A DNA stretch of 35,446 nucleotides, from NCBI GenBank assembly GCA_029263855.1, contig JAJUFC010000023.1, positions 1 to 35,446 of the forward strand, given 5' to 3'. Source of the stretch: Candidatus Thermochlorobacteriaceae bacterium (GTDB lineage Bacteria > Bacteroidota > Chlorobiia > Chlorobiales > Thermochlorobacteraceae). The position numbers were made by a program, and so were the translations under genes. The first letter of the stretch is position 1; each line of letters opens with the position of its first letter. This document shows, piece after piece, positions 7,455 to 15,930 of the stretch. Below the pieces are notes generated by a model. The model saw only the letters and a list, made by a program, of their open reading frames with translations, did no database searches and was not told the origin of the DNA.

Positions 7455-8516
7455 CTACAAGTTCATCTCACTTCCTCGTTTCAAGTCGTTCAAGGCTTTT
7501 TCAAGTTGTTTGACTTGCTCGAAGAGGTCTTTGAGTTTGGCTTGATAGGCTTCTTGGCGCAGTTGTTCGCGCAATGGTCGCGCAGGCGTTCCTCTGACAA
7601 ATTCACCTTCTTTTAAGAACGATTTTGTAACACCTGCTTGCGCGCCAATCGTAATTTTGTTTCCAATCTCGATATGCCCGACAAATCCTGCCTGCCCTGC
7701 AATCATGCAATTCGCGCCGATTTTCGTGCTTCCTGAAACGCCTGCTTGCGCGGCGATGACGGTATGTTTTCCAATCACGACGTTGTGCGCGATTTGAATG
7801 AGGTTATCGAGTTTAACCCCTTGCTCAATGCGCGTTTCGCCGAGCGTGGCACGGTCAATGCAAGTATTCGCGCCGATTTCTACATCATCTTCAATCACCA
7901 CAATTCCGATTTGCGGAATTTTTTTGTAAGAGCCATCTTTTTGCGGCGCAAAGCCAAACCCGTCGGCACCAATCACACAGCCCGAATGAATGATGACGCG
8001 ATTTCCGATTCTCGTGCCGTTGTAAATCGTTGTGTTTGGATAAATAAGGCAATCATCGCCAATCGTGCAGCTGTCCATTACCACGACATTAGCATGAAGT
8101 TGGACGCGCTCGCCGATGTTGCAATTTTTTCCGATAAAGACGTTCGCGCCAATGCTCGCACTTTCAGGCACTTGTGATTGTACCACTGCCGTCGGGTGAG
8201 TGCCCACTTCCAAACCGTCAGACTTGGGCATTAACTTTTCAAGCACGAACACAAAGCCCGTATAGGCATCGTCCATCACGATGAATGATTGATTTTCTTT
8301 CGGCTGACTGTGGGCAATTTTGTTAGAGATAATGACGGCGGAGGCATTCGTATCGGAAAGATATTTTTCATACTTCGGATTAGCGACAAAGGCAATATCT
8401 CCTGCTGACGCGTACTCAATTTTAGCGACGCGATGAATTTCAAGGTCGGCGTTTCCAATGACTTCAACGGAGGTGAAAAATTGAGCGAGGTAAGATTTAA
8501 TTTCAGCGACGCGCAT
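7455..8516 (-). CDS. lpxD: UDP-3-O-acylglucosamine N-acyltransferase LpxD
   Basis: The 353-aa protein has the N-terminal uridine-binding domain (residues 1-100), a long left-handed beta-helix of hexapeptide repeats (about 105-300, e.g. SIGANVFIGKNCNIG and AGVSGSTKIGANCMIAG) and a helical C-terminus. The catalytic histidine is H244 in the block LIQIAHNVVIG. LpxD adds the second acyl chain to UDP-3-O-acylglucosamine in lipid A synthesis, so the cell has an LPS-type outer membrane. It is divergent from prs and sits alone rather than next to fabZ, lpxA or bamA. Confidence 0.96.
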   Translation of the reverse strand: MRVAEIKSYLAQFFTSVEVIGNADLEIHRVAKIEYASAGDIAFVANPKYEKYLSDTNASAVIISNKIAHSQPKENQSFIVMDDAYTGFVFVLEKLMPKSDGLEVGTHPTAVVQSQVPESASIGANVFIGKNCNIGERVQLHANVVVMDSCTIGDDCLIYPNTTIYNGTRIGNRVIIHSGCVIGADGFGFAPQKDGSYKKIPQIGIVVIEDDVEIGANTCIDRATLGETRIEQGVKLDNLIQIAHNVVIGKHTVIAAQAGVSGSTKIGANCMIAGQAGFVGHIEIGNKITIGAQAGVTKSFLKEGEFVRGTPARPLREQLRQEAYQAKLKDLFEQVKQLEKALNDLKRGSEMNL

Positions 8517-8518
8517 TG

Positions 8519-8550
8519 TTGGTTTCGTGAAAGCGATTTTTGTATATTTG
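8519..8550 (+). promoter_or_regulatory. prs promoter (TTG-N21-TATATTTG)
   Basis: TTG at 8519-8521 and TATATTTG at 8543-8550, 21 nt apart, match the Bacteroidota primary sigma-factor consensus. The -7 box is followed by GCGGCTCTTTTT-like sequence shared with the rplM promoter. Confidence 0.65.
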
Positions 8551-8569
8551 CGGCTCTTTTTTTGAGCCG
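8551..8569. other. Hairpin just downstream of the prs promoter
   Basis: CGGCTC (8551-8556), seven T, then GAGCCG (8564-8569): a perfect 6-bp stem that begins directly at the end of the prs -7 box and lies within the lpxD leader on the other strand. Confidence 0.5.
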
Positions 8570-8576
8570 TTCATAA

Positions 8577-8609
8577 AAAACGGGGTAAATATACGCGAAC
8601 ATCGGTGCG
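8577..8609 (-). promoter_or_regulatory. Candidate lpxD promoter (TTG-N21-TATATTTA)
   Basis: On the minus strand a TATATTTA box lies near 8586-8593 and a TTG lies 21 nt further upstream, near 8615-8617. This is close to the Bacteroidota TTG/TAnnTTTG promoter form. The transcript would carry the hairpin at 8551-8569 in its leader. Confidence 0.4.
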
Positions 8610-8616
8610 AACTTCA

Positions 8617-9570
8617 ATGCTTAAAATCATCAAAATTTTTGCAGGTCGTAGCAACCGTGCTTTGGCGGAAAAAATCGCTTGGCATTTATCGCTTCCGATT
8701 TGTCGCGCCGACTTGAAGCACTTTTCCGACGGCGAACTTTCCGTTTCGTTCAACGAGTCGATTCGAGGTAGCGATTTATTTTTGATTCAATCCACGAATC
8801 CACCTGCGGAAAACTTGATAGAACTTTTGATTATGATTGATGCCGCTAAGCGCGCTTCAGCCAGTCGGATTACCGCTGTGATTCCTTATTTCGGCTACGC
8901 TCGCCAAGACCGTAAAGATCAGCCGCGCGTTTCCATCACGGCGAAGTTGGTGGCAAACTTGCTGACGACCGCTGGTGCCGACCGCATCTTGACGATGGAT
9001 TTGCACGCGCCGCAAATTCAAGGGTTCTTTGATATTCCTGTCGACCATCTCTACTCTTCAATCGTTTTGATTCAACATTTCAAACAGTTGAAGATAGAAA
9101 ATTTGGTCGTCGCCTCGCCCGATGTTGGTGGCGTGAAATTGGCACGCAGTTACGCCAAGCAATTAGAAACCGATTTGGTCATTGCCGATAAACGCCGTCC
9201 AAAACCTAATGAATCTGAAATTATGAATGTTATCGGCGATGTTTCCGGAAAGAACGTCTTGCTCGTCGACGATATGATTGACACTGCGGGCACCGTTGTC
9301 AAAGCCGCAGATGCTATGCGCAAAAACGGCGCGCTGAAAGTTTATGCCGCCTGCACGCACCCGATTCTTTCAGGCGACGCGATTAAACGCATTGAAGATT
9401 CGGTGATTGAAAAAGTTATTGCAACGGATACCGTCGTAACCAACCATGCTCACTCTTCAAAGTTGGATATTGTTTCCGTCGCACAACTTTTCGCCGAAGC
9501 CATTAAGCGCATTTACGACGACAGTTCCGTCAGTTCGCTTTTTGATGAACCAAAAGTCTCAAACAAATAG
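8617..9570 (+). CDS. prs: Ribose-phosphate pyrophosphokinase
   Basis: The protein is 317 aa from ATG 8617 (MLKIIKIFAGRSN); a GTG at 8605 would add four residues and is less likely. Motifs present: SDGELSVSFNESIRGSD, IPYFGYARQDRK (the ATP-binding loop) and the PRPP-binding loop VLLVDDMIDTAGT at about 214-226. The enzyme makes PRPP from ribose-5-phosphate and ATP for nucleotide, His and Trp synthesis. The length matches class I enzymes. The gene is followed after 43 bp by rplY, a very common bacterial pairing. Confidence 0.97.
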   Translation: MLKIIKIFAGRSNRALAEKIAWHLSLPICRADLKHFSDGELSVSFNESIRGSDLFLIQSTNPPAENLIELLIMIDAAKRASASRITAVIPYFGYARQDRKDQPRVSITAKLVANLLTTAGADRILTMDLHAPQIQGFFDIPVDHLYSSIVLIQHFKQLKIENLVVASPDVGGVKLARSYAKQLETDLVIADKRRPKPNESEIMNVIGDVSGKNVLLVDDMIDTAGTVVKAADAMRKNGALKVYAACTHPILSGDAIKRIEDSVIEKVIATDTVVTNHAHSSKLDIVSVAQLFAEAIKRIYDDSSVSSLFDEPKVSNK

Positions 9571-9613
9571 AATACCAATCACAAAATTTTTTAACTCAAC
9601 TCATTTAGAATCA

Positions 9614-10285
9614 ATGCAAACGATTACACTTGAAGCCGAACTTCGCACGCACAGCACGAAGGGCAAAATGAAAGAACTGCGCAAGAAAGGACTTGTTCCC
9701 GCCGTTCTCTATCACAAAGGCGAAACACCCGTCATGCTCACCATCAAAGAAATTCCGCTTCGCAAACTCATCTATACGACGGAATCACACATCGTCAACC
9801 TCAAACTTTCTGACGGCACCGAACGCCAAGCCGTTATGAAAGACACACAGTTTGACCCCGTTACCGACGGCGTCTCTCACGTGGATTTTCAAGGCTTGAA
9901 AGCCGATGAGAAAATCGAACTTGAAGTTCCGACCATATTCAAAGGCACACCGCAAGGTGCCATCAAAGGCGGCAAAATTCAAGTTTTGATGCACAAACTT
10001 GCTATCAAGTGCTTGCCCGCCGATATTCCCGAACACTTGGAATTTGATATTACTGGTCTCGATGTCGGTCAGTCCATTCACATTTCGGAAGCGCGGCAAC
10101 TTTTCGCCAACAGCAACATTCAAATTCTCGGCGACGATACGGTTTCCATCGTCTCGCTCTTTATGCCGAAGGCTGAACTCTCCGCCGCAACCACCGCCGA
10201 AGTAACGGCAACCGCCGAACCCGAAGTCATTGCCAAAGGCAAAGAAGCCAAAGAAGCCAAAGAAGCAAAGGAAGCCAAGAAGTAA
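9614..10285 (+). CDS. rplY: 50S ribosomal protein L25 (long CTC form)
   Basis: The protein is 223 aa from ATG 9614 (MQTITLEAELR); the longer upstream frame overlaps prs and is rejected. Blocks GLVPAVLYHKGE, DPVTDGVSHVDFQGL and the C-terminal TL5-like domain (LEFDITGLDVGQSIHISE) identify the L25/TL5/CTC family, which binds 5S rRNA. After residue 180 the tail becomes Ala/Glu-rich and ends in a run of EAK triplets (KGKEAKEAKEAKEAKK) encoded by near-identical 9-bp units. Such low-complexity acidic/basic tails are common in Bacteroidota L25. Confidence 0.95.
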   Translation: MQTITLEAELRTHSTKGKMKELRKKGLVPAVLYHKGETPVMLTIKEIPLRKLIYTTESHIVNLKLSDGTERQAVMKDTQFDPVTDGVSHVDFQGLKADEKIELEVPTIFKGTPQGAIKGGKIQVLMHKLAIKCLPADIPEHLEFDITGLDVGQSIHISEARQLFANSNIQILGDDTVSIVSLFMPKAELSAATTAEVTATAEPEVIAKGKEAKEAKEAKEAKK

Positions 10286-10303
10286 TCACTTTCCGATACA
10301 ACG

Positions 10304-10332
10304 AAAAGAGCCTCAACAACGAGGCTCTTTTT
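10304..10332 (+). terminator. Intrinsic terminator after rplY
   Basis: AAAAGAGCCTC (10304-10314) pairs perfectly with GAGGCTCTTTT (10321-10331) around a 6-nt loop, followed by T-rich sequence. It can work in both directions. Confidence 0.9.
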
Positions 10333-10343
10333 ATTTTGCCATT

Positions 10344-10369
10344 CAAGAGAACACAGCAAGAGAACACAG
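10344..10369. repeat. 13-bp tandem duplication
   Basis: CAAGAGAACACAG occurs twice head-to-tail (10344-10356 and 10357-10369) in the gap between rplY and the DNA methyltransferase. Confidence 0.95.
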
Positions 10370-10399
10370 ATTTAACAGATTCAACAGGTCGCCACCGAT

Positions 10400-11290
10400 T
10401 TACTTCGGTGCTCGATCCTCATCTTGCTTCTTCAACACGAAGAGATATTCATGCTTGAAAATGTAGAACCCTCCGACGAGCGCACGATACCGCCATAACT
10501 GCTCTTGATTCTGCTTCGCTCGATTTCCCTGCATATCTTTGACGACAATCGACTTCAACGAAAATCCCCTTTTCATCGCTTCCTGCATCGTTAAAAAACC
10601 TAATGGTATCCATTCTGAATCCGTGTATTTATCGCCAATGACGATAATCAAAAAACGCCCTGCACGCAGTTTTTCCGCTGTGTTTTCAATCACCTTGCCA
10701 AAACTATCGCAAAAGTCTTCAACGGTTTTCTTGTTTGATAAATCGTTGGAATTGTCGGAAAACTTAATGATGTCGTGATACGGCGGGTGTAGAATCACCA
10801 AGTCAATCGCCTCGCGCCCAATGTGGCACAACGCTTCTTGAATATCGCGTTTGATTTCCACGCTCGCCGAATCGCCGACGATGATACGATTTTGAACGCC
10901 ATACTGATTTGGCTCTGACTCAATTCGCGCTTTGGCTTTTTGCGCCACTTCGGGCAAGAGTTCAATGCCAATGCCGTGCCGCCCGTGCCGTTGCGATTCA
11001 ATCAAGGTTGTGCCGCTGCCGAGAAACGCATCTAAGACAACATCGCCTTTTTTAGTGTATCGCTGAATCATCTGTCGCGGAATTTGCGGCACAAAATTTC
11101 CGTGATATTCAGCCGTGTGCGTGCCGCTCTTATCGCGCGATGGAATCAGCCACAGGCTATCGGTCCAAATATCCGCAAGCGATTTCCAGTTGTCTAAATC
11201 AAAGTCGTTGATTGGATTTTGTTTGCGCTTGGTCTTTTTTTTGCTCGGCTTTTCTGGCTCTTCGCGTATCGTCTTTTCGTCTGAATCCAT
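10400..11290 (-). CDS. Solitary site-specific DNA methyltransferase (N4/N6 amino-MTase)
   Basis: The 296-aa protein has a Lys/Glu-rich N-terminus, then WTDSLWLIPSRDKSG and FVPQIPRQMIQRYT, motif I as DAFLGSGTT (87-95) and motif IV as HPPY (168-171). This order, with the SAM-binding motif before the catalytic motif, and the DAFLGSGTT sequence are typical of amino-methyltransferases in the N6_N4_Mtase family. Position one of the catalytic tetrapeptide is His rather than the usual Asp, Asn or Ser, which occurs in some sub-branches. No restriction endonuclease or specificity subunit is adjacent, so this is an orphan methylase. Target sequence and base (m6A or m4C) cannot be told from this sequence. 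Confidence 0.85.
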   Translation of the reverse strand: MDSDEKTIREEPEKPSKKKTKRKQNPINDFDLDNWKSLADIWTDSLWLIPSRDKSGTHTAEYHGNFVPQIPRQMIQRYTKKGDVVLDAFLGSGTTLIESQRHGRHGIGIELLPEVAQKAKARIESEPNQYGVQNRIIVGDSASVEIKRDIQEALCHIGREAIDLVILHPPYHDIIKFSDNSNDLSNKKTVEDFCDSFGKVIENTAEKLRAGRFLIIVIGDKYTDSEWIPLGFLTMQEAMKRGFSLKSIVVKDMQGNRAKQNQEQLWRYRALVGGFYIFKHEYLFVLKKQDEDRAPK

Positions 11291-11320
11291 CGTGATTTGA
11301 TTATGCTTATGTTCTTGTGC

Positions 11321-12151
11321 TTATGTTCGTGGCTTTTCGGCAACAGCCGTTAAGCCTGTTCCTGTTTCATTTTTGACGCTGAAATCTAACAGCATAAAGA
11401 GCAAGGCTATCGGAAAGGTTACGGCGTAATAAAATGGCAAGAGTGCGAAAAACGCTTTCGAGATGCCGAGCAGTTGCATTGGATATTTCAAGGCTAAATG
11501 CCAATAAAGGCTTCCCCATAAGCCGTAGGTGTAGGTGGTGCGAATGTTGGTAAAGCCTGCTTCGGTGAGTTTTCGCGTGATGTCTTCTGCGCTGTATCCA
11601 TCGCGAACGTGTTCGTCGACAAATGCCATGCTTCCTTCGTGATGGTCGTCGTGCTCGTCGTGGTCTTCGGCAAGGTCAGAAGGCGTGTTGATGATGAGCG
11701 TTGCGCCCGGCTTCATGGCACGATAAAAATTTTTGAACACCGCAACATCTTCCAAAATGTGCTCCATCACATCAACCGAAAGCACAACATCAAACTTATT
11801 TTCGTGCATGATTTTCGTGAGGTCTTCGACGGCAAATGTGGCGTTGGTTAAATTGGCTTGTTTGAAAAAGTGATTGCAATCGGCGATTTGCTCATCTTTG
11901 ACATCGACGCCATAAACGTCCGCATTCTTGTAAGTTTTCGCGATGAAGTAAGAATACTGCCCGAAGCCGCTTCCCGCATCATAAACCGAAAGTTTTTTAT
12001 TGGACGATTTGGAAAGCACTTTGCGAAGCTCAGATTTCACATACCACTCACGCAAAAAGAGCACGCCCAAAAGAAAGTAAAAGAGTTTTCGAAGCAGAAC
12101 GTTGCTTTTGACGACATTGCCGATGCTTCGTTTGATTGGGTCGTATTGCAT
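11321..12151 (-). CDS. Class I SAM-dependent methyltransferase with hydrophobic C-terminus
   Basis: The 276-aa protein has SAM motif I as VYDAGSGFGQYS (57-68), an acidic residue ending strand 2 (VYGVDV) and a strand 4 block VVLSVDVMEHI. A His/Asp cluster (EDHDEHDDHHEG, 162-173) sits in the substrate-side insertion, and the last 60 residues contain two hydrophobic stretches (LGISKAFFALLPFYYAV, PIALLFMLLDF) that suggest membrane association. The family (Methyltransf_11-like) is too broad to give a substrate; a membrane lipid or quinone-like compound would fit the C-terminus. The start at 12151 lies immediately beside a tandem repeat. Confidence 0.8.
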   Translation of the reverse strand: MQYDPIKRSIGNVVKSNVLLRKLFYFLLGVLFLREWYVKSELRKVLSKSSNKKLSVYDAGSGFGQYSYFIAKTYKNADVYGVDVKDEQIADCNHFFKQANLTNATFAVEDLTKIMHENKFDVVLSVDVMEHILEDVAVFKNFYRAMKPGATLIINTPSDLAEDHDEHDDHHEGSMAFVDEHVRDGYSAEDITRKLTEAGFTNIRTTYTYGLWGSLYWHLALKYPMQLLGISKAFFALLPFYYAVTFPIALLFMLLDFSVKNETGTGLTAVAEKPRT

Positions 12152-12154
12152 TGG

Positions 12155-12187
12155 ATTCGATTGGATAAATTCGATTGGATAAATTCG
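12155..12187. repeat. 14-bp tandem repeat, two copies plus a partial third
   Basis: ATTCGATTGGATAA occurs at 12155-12168 and 12169-12182, followed by ATTCG. It lies directly upstream of the methyltransferase start (12151, minus) and in the shared upstream region of the glutamate dehydrogenase gene. Confidence 0.95.
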
Positions 12188-12277
12188 GCTCGATTAAAAC
12201 CGCGTTTTATTTTGTTTCTTCAAAATTGAGAAGCGCAAAAAACGGCTTTTCTTCTTTCAAAACCAAACCATTCAGCG

Positions 12278-13519
12278 ATGAATCCCAAAATCAGTGCTTA
12301 CAAAATCATTCGTCATAACTTCAACACTGCCGTGAAGCATTTAGGCTACGATGAAGAAACCACGCTTCTGCTTCAAACGCCGTTCCGCGAGATGCAAGTG
12401 AATTTTCCTGTTCGACTTGATAACGGCAAACTCAAAGTCTTTAGCGGCTATCGTGTTCAGCACAATGGCGCGCGCGGTCCGTTCAAAGGTGGAATTCGTT
12501 TTAGCCCGATTGTCGATTTAGATGAAGTGCGCGCGTTGGCAGAGGCGATGTCGTGGAAAACGGCGATTGTGAATGTGCCGTTTGGTGGCGGCAAGGGTGG
12601 GGTCAACTGCGACCCGCGCCAACTTTCGCAACGCGAATTGCAATCGATTGCTCGAACTTACGCTTCGCGTATCAATCAAATTCTCGGTGCTTATCGCGAT
12701 ATTCCCGCGCCTGATATGGGCACTAACGCACAAGTGATGACTTGGATTATGGACGAATACAGCAAGCGCAACGGCTATACGCCCGCCGTCATTACAGGCA
12801 AACCCGTTGAACTCGGTGGCTCAAAAGGACGCGAACAAGCCACAGGGCGCGGCGTGATGATTCTCACCAAAGCCCTCGCCAAAGATTATCAAACCGATGT
12901 GCGCGACCTTAAAGTCATCGTTCAAGGCTTCGGCAATGTCGGCTCGAATGCCGCTAAATTGCTCGCCCAAGAAGGCACACTCATCGTTGGACTTTCCGAT
13001 GTCGAAGGCGCGATTTACAATGACAAAGGACTAAACCTTGACGCTGTTTTAGAACACGTCAAGAAAACGCGCACCGTTGTCGGATTCCCTGACGCGGAAC
13101 AAGTTAGCGGCGAAGCCATCTTGGAAAAGCTATGCGATGTGCTTGTGCCCGCCGCTATTGAAGGCGTTTTAACCGAAGAGAACGCGCCGCGTGTGAAAGC
13201 CAAGTTCATTGTCGAAGGCGCAAATCTTCCCACCACGCCCGAAGCCGATGCTATCTTTGAAAAGAACGGGATTCATCTCGTTCCCGATGTGCTTGCGAAT
13301 GCAGGCGGCGTTACGGTTTCTTACTTTGAGTGGGTTCAAAACTTACAGCAACTTTCGTGGGACGAAGACGAAATCAATCAACGGCTTGAAAAACAACTTC
13401 TAAATTCCTACCGTGATATTACCACCGTCATGAAGGAACGCAATGTGTCAATGCGAATAGCGGCGTATATTTTGGGGATTTCGCGCGTGCATCGCGCCGA
13501 AGAGTTGCGCGGCATTTGA
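12278..13519 (+). CDS. gdhA: Glutamate dehydrogenase (Glu/Leu/Phe/Val dehydrogenase family)
   Basis: The 413-aa protein carries GPFKGGIRFSP (K70), the catalytic block PFGGGKGGV with K106, PAPDMGTN with the active-site Asp at 146, and the nucleotide-binding loop VQGFGNVGSNAA. Length and motifs match hexameric GluDH, which links 2-oxoglutarate and ammonia to glutamate; coenzyme preference cannot be settled by eye. The gene is divergent from a methyltransferase and its stop lies 23 bp before the next ATG. Confidence 0.95.
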   Translation: MNPKISAYKIIRHNFNTAVKHLGYDEETTLLLQTPFREMQVNFPVRLDNGKLKVFSGYRVQHNGARGPFKGGIRFSPIVDLDEVRALAEAMSWKTAIVNVPFGGGKGGVNCDPRQLSQRELQSIARTYASRINQILGAYRDIPAPDMGTNAQVMTWIMDEYSKRNGYTPAVITGKPVELGGSKGREQATGRGVMILTKALAKDYQTDVRDLKVIVQGFGNVGSNAAKLLAQEGTLIVGLSDVEGAIYNDKGLNLDAVLEHVKKTRTVVGFPDAEQVSGEAILEKLCDVLVPAAIEGVLTEENAPRVKAKFIVEGANLPTTPEADAIFEKNGIHLVPDVLANAGGVTVSYFEWVQNLQQLSWDEDEINQRLEKQLLNSYRDITTVMKERNVSMRIAAYILGISRVHRAEELRGI

Positions 13520-13542
13520 ACGACATTTGGCAATACTTTTCA

Positions 13543-14022
13543 ATGCGAAATTTACTTGTTTTGTTGCTTCTTCCTCTCTGTGCGTGCGGGTCGCTCTCTA
13601 ACAGTCGCGACTTGCGAAACGCGCGCTATATCGTTACGCTCAACACGCAAGTGGTTTTCGGCGGCGACGTGGCGCGTTGCGTTTCAGATTCGTTGGAACT
13701 GCAAGCAGGCGCAGTCTCGAATCGCTTCGCCTTTGCCGATATTGCCTTCATTGAGCGTCCGCCTAATCAAATGGGACGATGGGTTTTCGGCGGACTGGGC
13801 TTGCCGCTTGGCGCACTCGTCGGCGGTGCGGCAGGCTTAGCAATCGTTTCAGGCGACACCGAAAGCAACCCCAAAGCCTTCATCTACGGCATTGCTACAG
13901 GCGCGATTGCTGGCACAGTCGCCGGCGTCGCACTCTGGGAACGAATCGATTCCGACCGATTGAACGTCTCCGCGATTCCGCTTCCCGAACGAAAATCGCG
14001 CCTTGAATCCTTCATCAAATAA
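13543..14022 (+). CDS. Putative lipoprotein with glycine-zipper segment
   Basis: ATG 13543 (MRNLLVLLLLPLCACGSLSN) gives 159 aa with a classic lipoprotein signal; the lipobox LCAC puts the lipid-modified Cys at residue 14. A TTG at 13516 overlapping the glutamate dehydrogenase stop would add nine residues before the signal and is rejected. Residues about 85-135 (GGLGLPLGALVGGAAGLAIV and YGIATGAIAGTVAGVALW) form two Gly/Ala-rich hydrophobic segments like those of glycine-zipper outer-membrane proteins. Function unknown. The next gene begins 5 bp after the stop, so the two are likely one transcript. Confidence 0.75.
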   Translation: MRNLLVLLLLPLCACGSLSNSRDLRNARYIVTLNTQVVFGGDVARCVSDSLELQAGAVSNRFAFADIAFIERPPNQMGRWVFGGLGLPLGALVGGAAGLAIVSGDTESNPKAFIYGIATGAIAGTVAGVALWERIDSDRLNVSAIPLPERKSRLESFIK

Positions 14023-14027
14023 TTCTC

Positions 14028-15920
14028 ATGAAATTTCTGCTGGCATTTCTCTTCGTTCCTATCTCACTTTTCGCACAAGAAAACTCACTTGTGCTGATGG
14101 GACTTGCCGCACACCCCGACGACGAAGACGGCGCAACGCTTGCTTACTACGCCAAACTCAAAAACGCCAGAGTCTACAGTCTCATTTACACGCGCGGCGA
14201 AGGCGGACAAAACGAAATCGGCACCTCGCTTTACGACGACCTCGCCGAACTGCGCACCCAAGAAACTTTCGAAGCCGCTAAACTGCTCGGCGTCGAAACC
14301 TACTTCCTTAACTTTCGTGATTTTGGATTTTCAAAAACTGCCAACGAAACCTTTCAAATCTGGGGCGGCAAAGATGCCGTTCTGGCGCGCGTGGTCTATT
14401 ACATTCGCAAACTTCGCCCCGATGTCATTATCACTAATCACGACACGATTACCACAAAGCCGTTTCGTCAGCACGGCAACCATCAAGCCGTTGGCATTTC
14501 CGCCTACGAAGCCTTTGAGAAAGCCGCTGATTCAACCTTTCACCCCGAACAACTCACCAACGGCGTTTCGACTTGGCAAGTCAAAAAACTTTATTTTCGG
14601 CTGTTTCGTCCCGAAGATTTGAGCAACCCGCGTTGGCGCGATTCGCTTGTTGAAATCAACACTTCCTTGAAAATTGACTCTACGCGCACCGTCTTGCAAC
14701 TGGCGCAAGAAGCCCTCGCCAAACATCGCTCACAAGGCATGGATAAACTTACTCCGTCGCTCTTCGCTTGGTTTTATGCGCCTCGACGGTTCTTGCTTTC
14801 GCGAAGCGAGAAGTCATATCCTTTCGCGAAAGACGATTTGTTCGGCGGCATTTCGCCAACGCGACGCTCGCCCCTTTCGCTTGACGACCTCGCCGAAAAG
14901 CCGCCCCCTCGCTTCGATATGAAGCTTTATCCTTCCATCTTGCTCAAAGCCGTTGCGACGGAAGAGGAATTGGCGAAGGAAAAATCGCCGACCTATTCGC
15001 GCAGGCTCTTTCTTTCGCTTCACAATCGCGCCAACGAGATTCTTCCCGTTTCGCTCACGATTTCATTGAACGGCAAGGCGATTCTTCGTAAGCCGTATTT
15101 GTTCAGCGGCGCAAATCGCGCCGAGATTCGCGACACGCTCGCACTTCAACTTGAAAAAAATTTGCAAGCGTCTTCATCGGAACTGCTCATTGAAGCCACG
15201 CCGCTCGGCATTGCCGCAAAAGGCTTATCGCCTGTTTCCGCTCGCGTGTTGCTCAAACCCGTTAACGCCGTGATTAAAAAGAACATCAACATTGGCTTGG
15301 TCAAAACCTACGACTCAACGCTCGAAGACGCGCTCACCGCATTTGAAATCCCTTTCACGCTTTTGGACTCGGCTAAACTTGCAAGCGAAAATTTGAAGAA
15401 GTATTCCACGATTCTTTTAGACCTTCGTGCCTATGGCTATCGAAGCGATTTAATCAAATTCAATCAGCGGATTTTGGAGTACGTGCAGAAAGGCGGGCAC
15501 GTCGTTTGCTTCTATCACAAGCCACAAGATTGGAACACGCACAGCGATAGCGCTGGATTTGCGCCTTATCCGATTTTCATCACCACTGAACGCATTACCG
15601 AAGAAGACGCGCCTGTGAAAATGCTTGTGCCGACGCACCCACTTTTGAATGTTCCAAACAAACTTGGAGCCAGAGATTGGGAGAATTGGATTCAGGAGCG
15701 AAGCGTGTATTTGCCAAGTGCTGAAACCGATAAAACTTCACCGCAGTATTTGCGACTGCTCGCGATGAGCGACGCGGACGACGCGCAACCCTCGACTTCG
15801 CTTCTGTGGGCGAAATACGGCAAAGGCACATACACGTATTGCAGTCTCGCGCTTTATCGGCAGATGCGCGTTTTGAACGAAGGCGCAATGAAGTTGCTGT
15901 TTAATTTGATAGGACAGTAA
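14028..15920 (+). CDS. Secreted PIG-L (LmbE-like) deacetylase family protein
   Basis: The 630-aa protein has a signal peptide (residues 1-16, MKFLLAFLFVPISLFA). It then has the zinc-binding motif AHPDDED (H29, D31, D32), TRGEGGQN, and the third ligand region QHGNHQAVG at about 150, which together define the PIG-L/LmbE N-deacetylase fold over roughly residues 20-260. The remaining ~370 residues include a middle domain resembling an Ig-like NEW3/alpha-galactosidase-associated region and a C-terminal Rossmann-like region (KGGHVVCFYHKPQDW, PTHPLLNVPN, YGKGTYTYCSLALYRQ). Large periplasmic PIG-L proteins of this shape occur across Bacteroidota and are presumed to act on N-acetylated sugars or glycoconjugates. 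Confidence 0.87.
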   Translation: MKFLLAFLFVPISLFAQENSLVLMGLAAHPDDEDGATLAYYAKLKNARVYSLIYTRGEGGQNEIGTSLYDDLAELRTQETFEAAKLLGVETYFLNFRDFGFSKTANETFQIWGGKDAVLARVVYYIRKLRPDVIITNHDTITTKPFRQHGNHQAVGISAYEAFEKAADSTFHPEQLTNGVSTWQVKKLYFRLFRPEDLSNPRWRDSLVEINTSLKIDSTRTVLQLAQEALAKHRSQGMDKLTPSLFAWFYAPRRFLLSRSEKSYPFAKDDLFGGISPTRRSPLSLDDLAEKPPPRFDMKLYPSILLKAVATEEELAKEKSPTYSRRLFLSLHNRANEILPVSLTISLNGKAILRKPYLFSGANRAEIRDTLALQLEKNLQASSSELLIEATPLGIAAKGLSPVSARVLLKPVNAVIKKNINIGLVKTYDSTLEDALTAFEIPFTLLDSAKLASENLKKYSTILLDLRAYGYRSDLIKFNQRILEYVQKGGHVVCFYHKPQDWNTHSDSAGFAPYPIFITTERITEEDAPVKMLVPTHPLLNVPNKLGARDWENWIQERSVYLPSAETDKTSPQYLRLLAMSDADDAQPSTSLLWAKYGKGTYTYCSLALYRQMRVLNEGAMKLLFNLIGQ

Positions 15921-15930
15921 TCCAAGCATT

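Noticed and set aside
9446-9613. Longer start for L25
   Set aside because: It lies inside prs and does not match the L25 N-terminus; MQTITLEAE at 9614 does.
10393-10410. Hairpin CACCGA...TCGGTG at the end of the DNA methyltransferase gene
   Set aside because: It is short, overlaps the stop codon region and lacks a U-tract; the strong terminator at 10304-10332 already serves this boundary.
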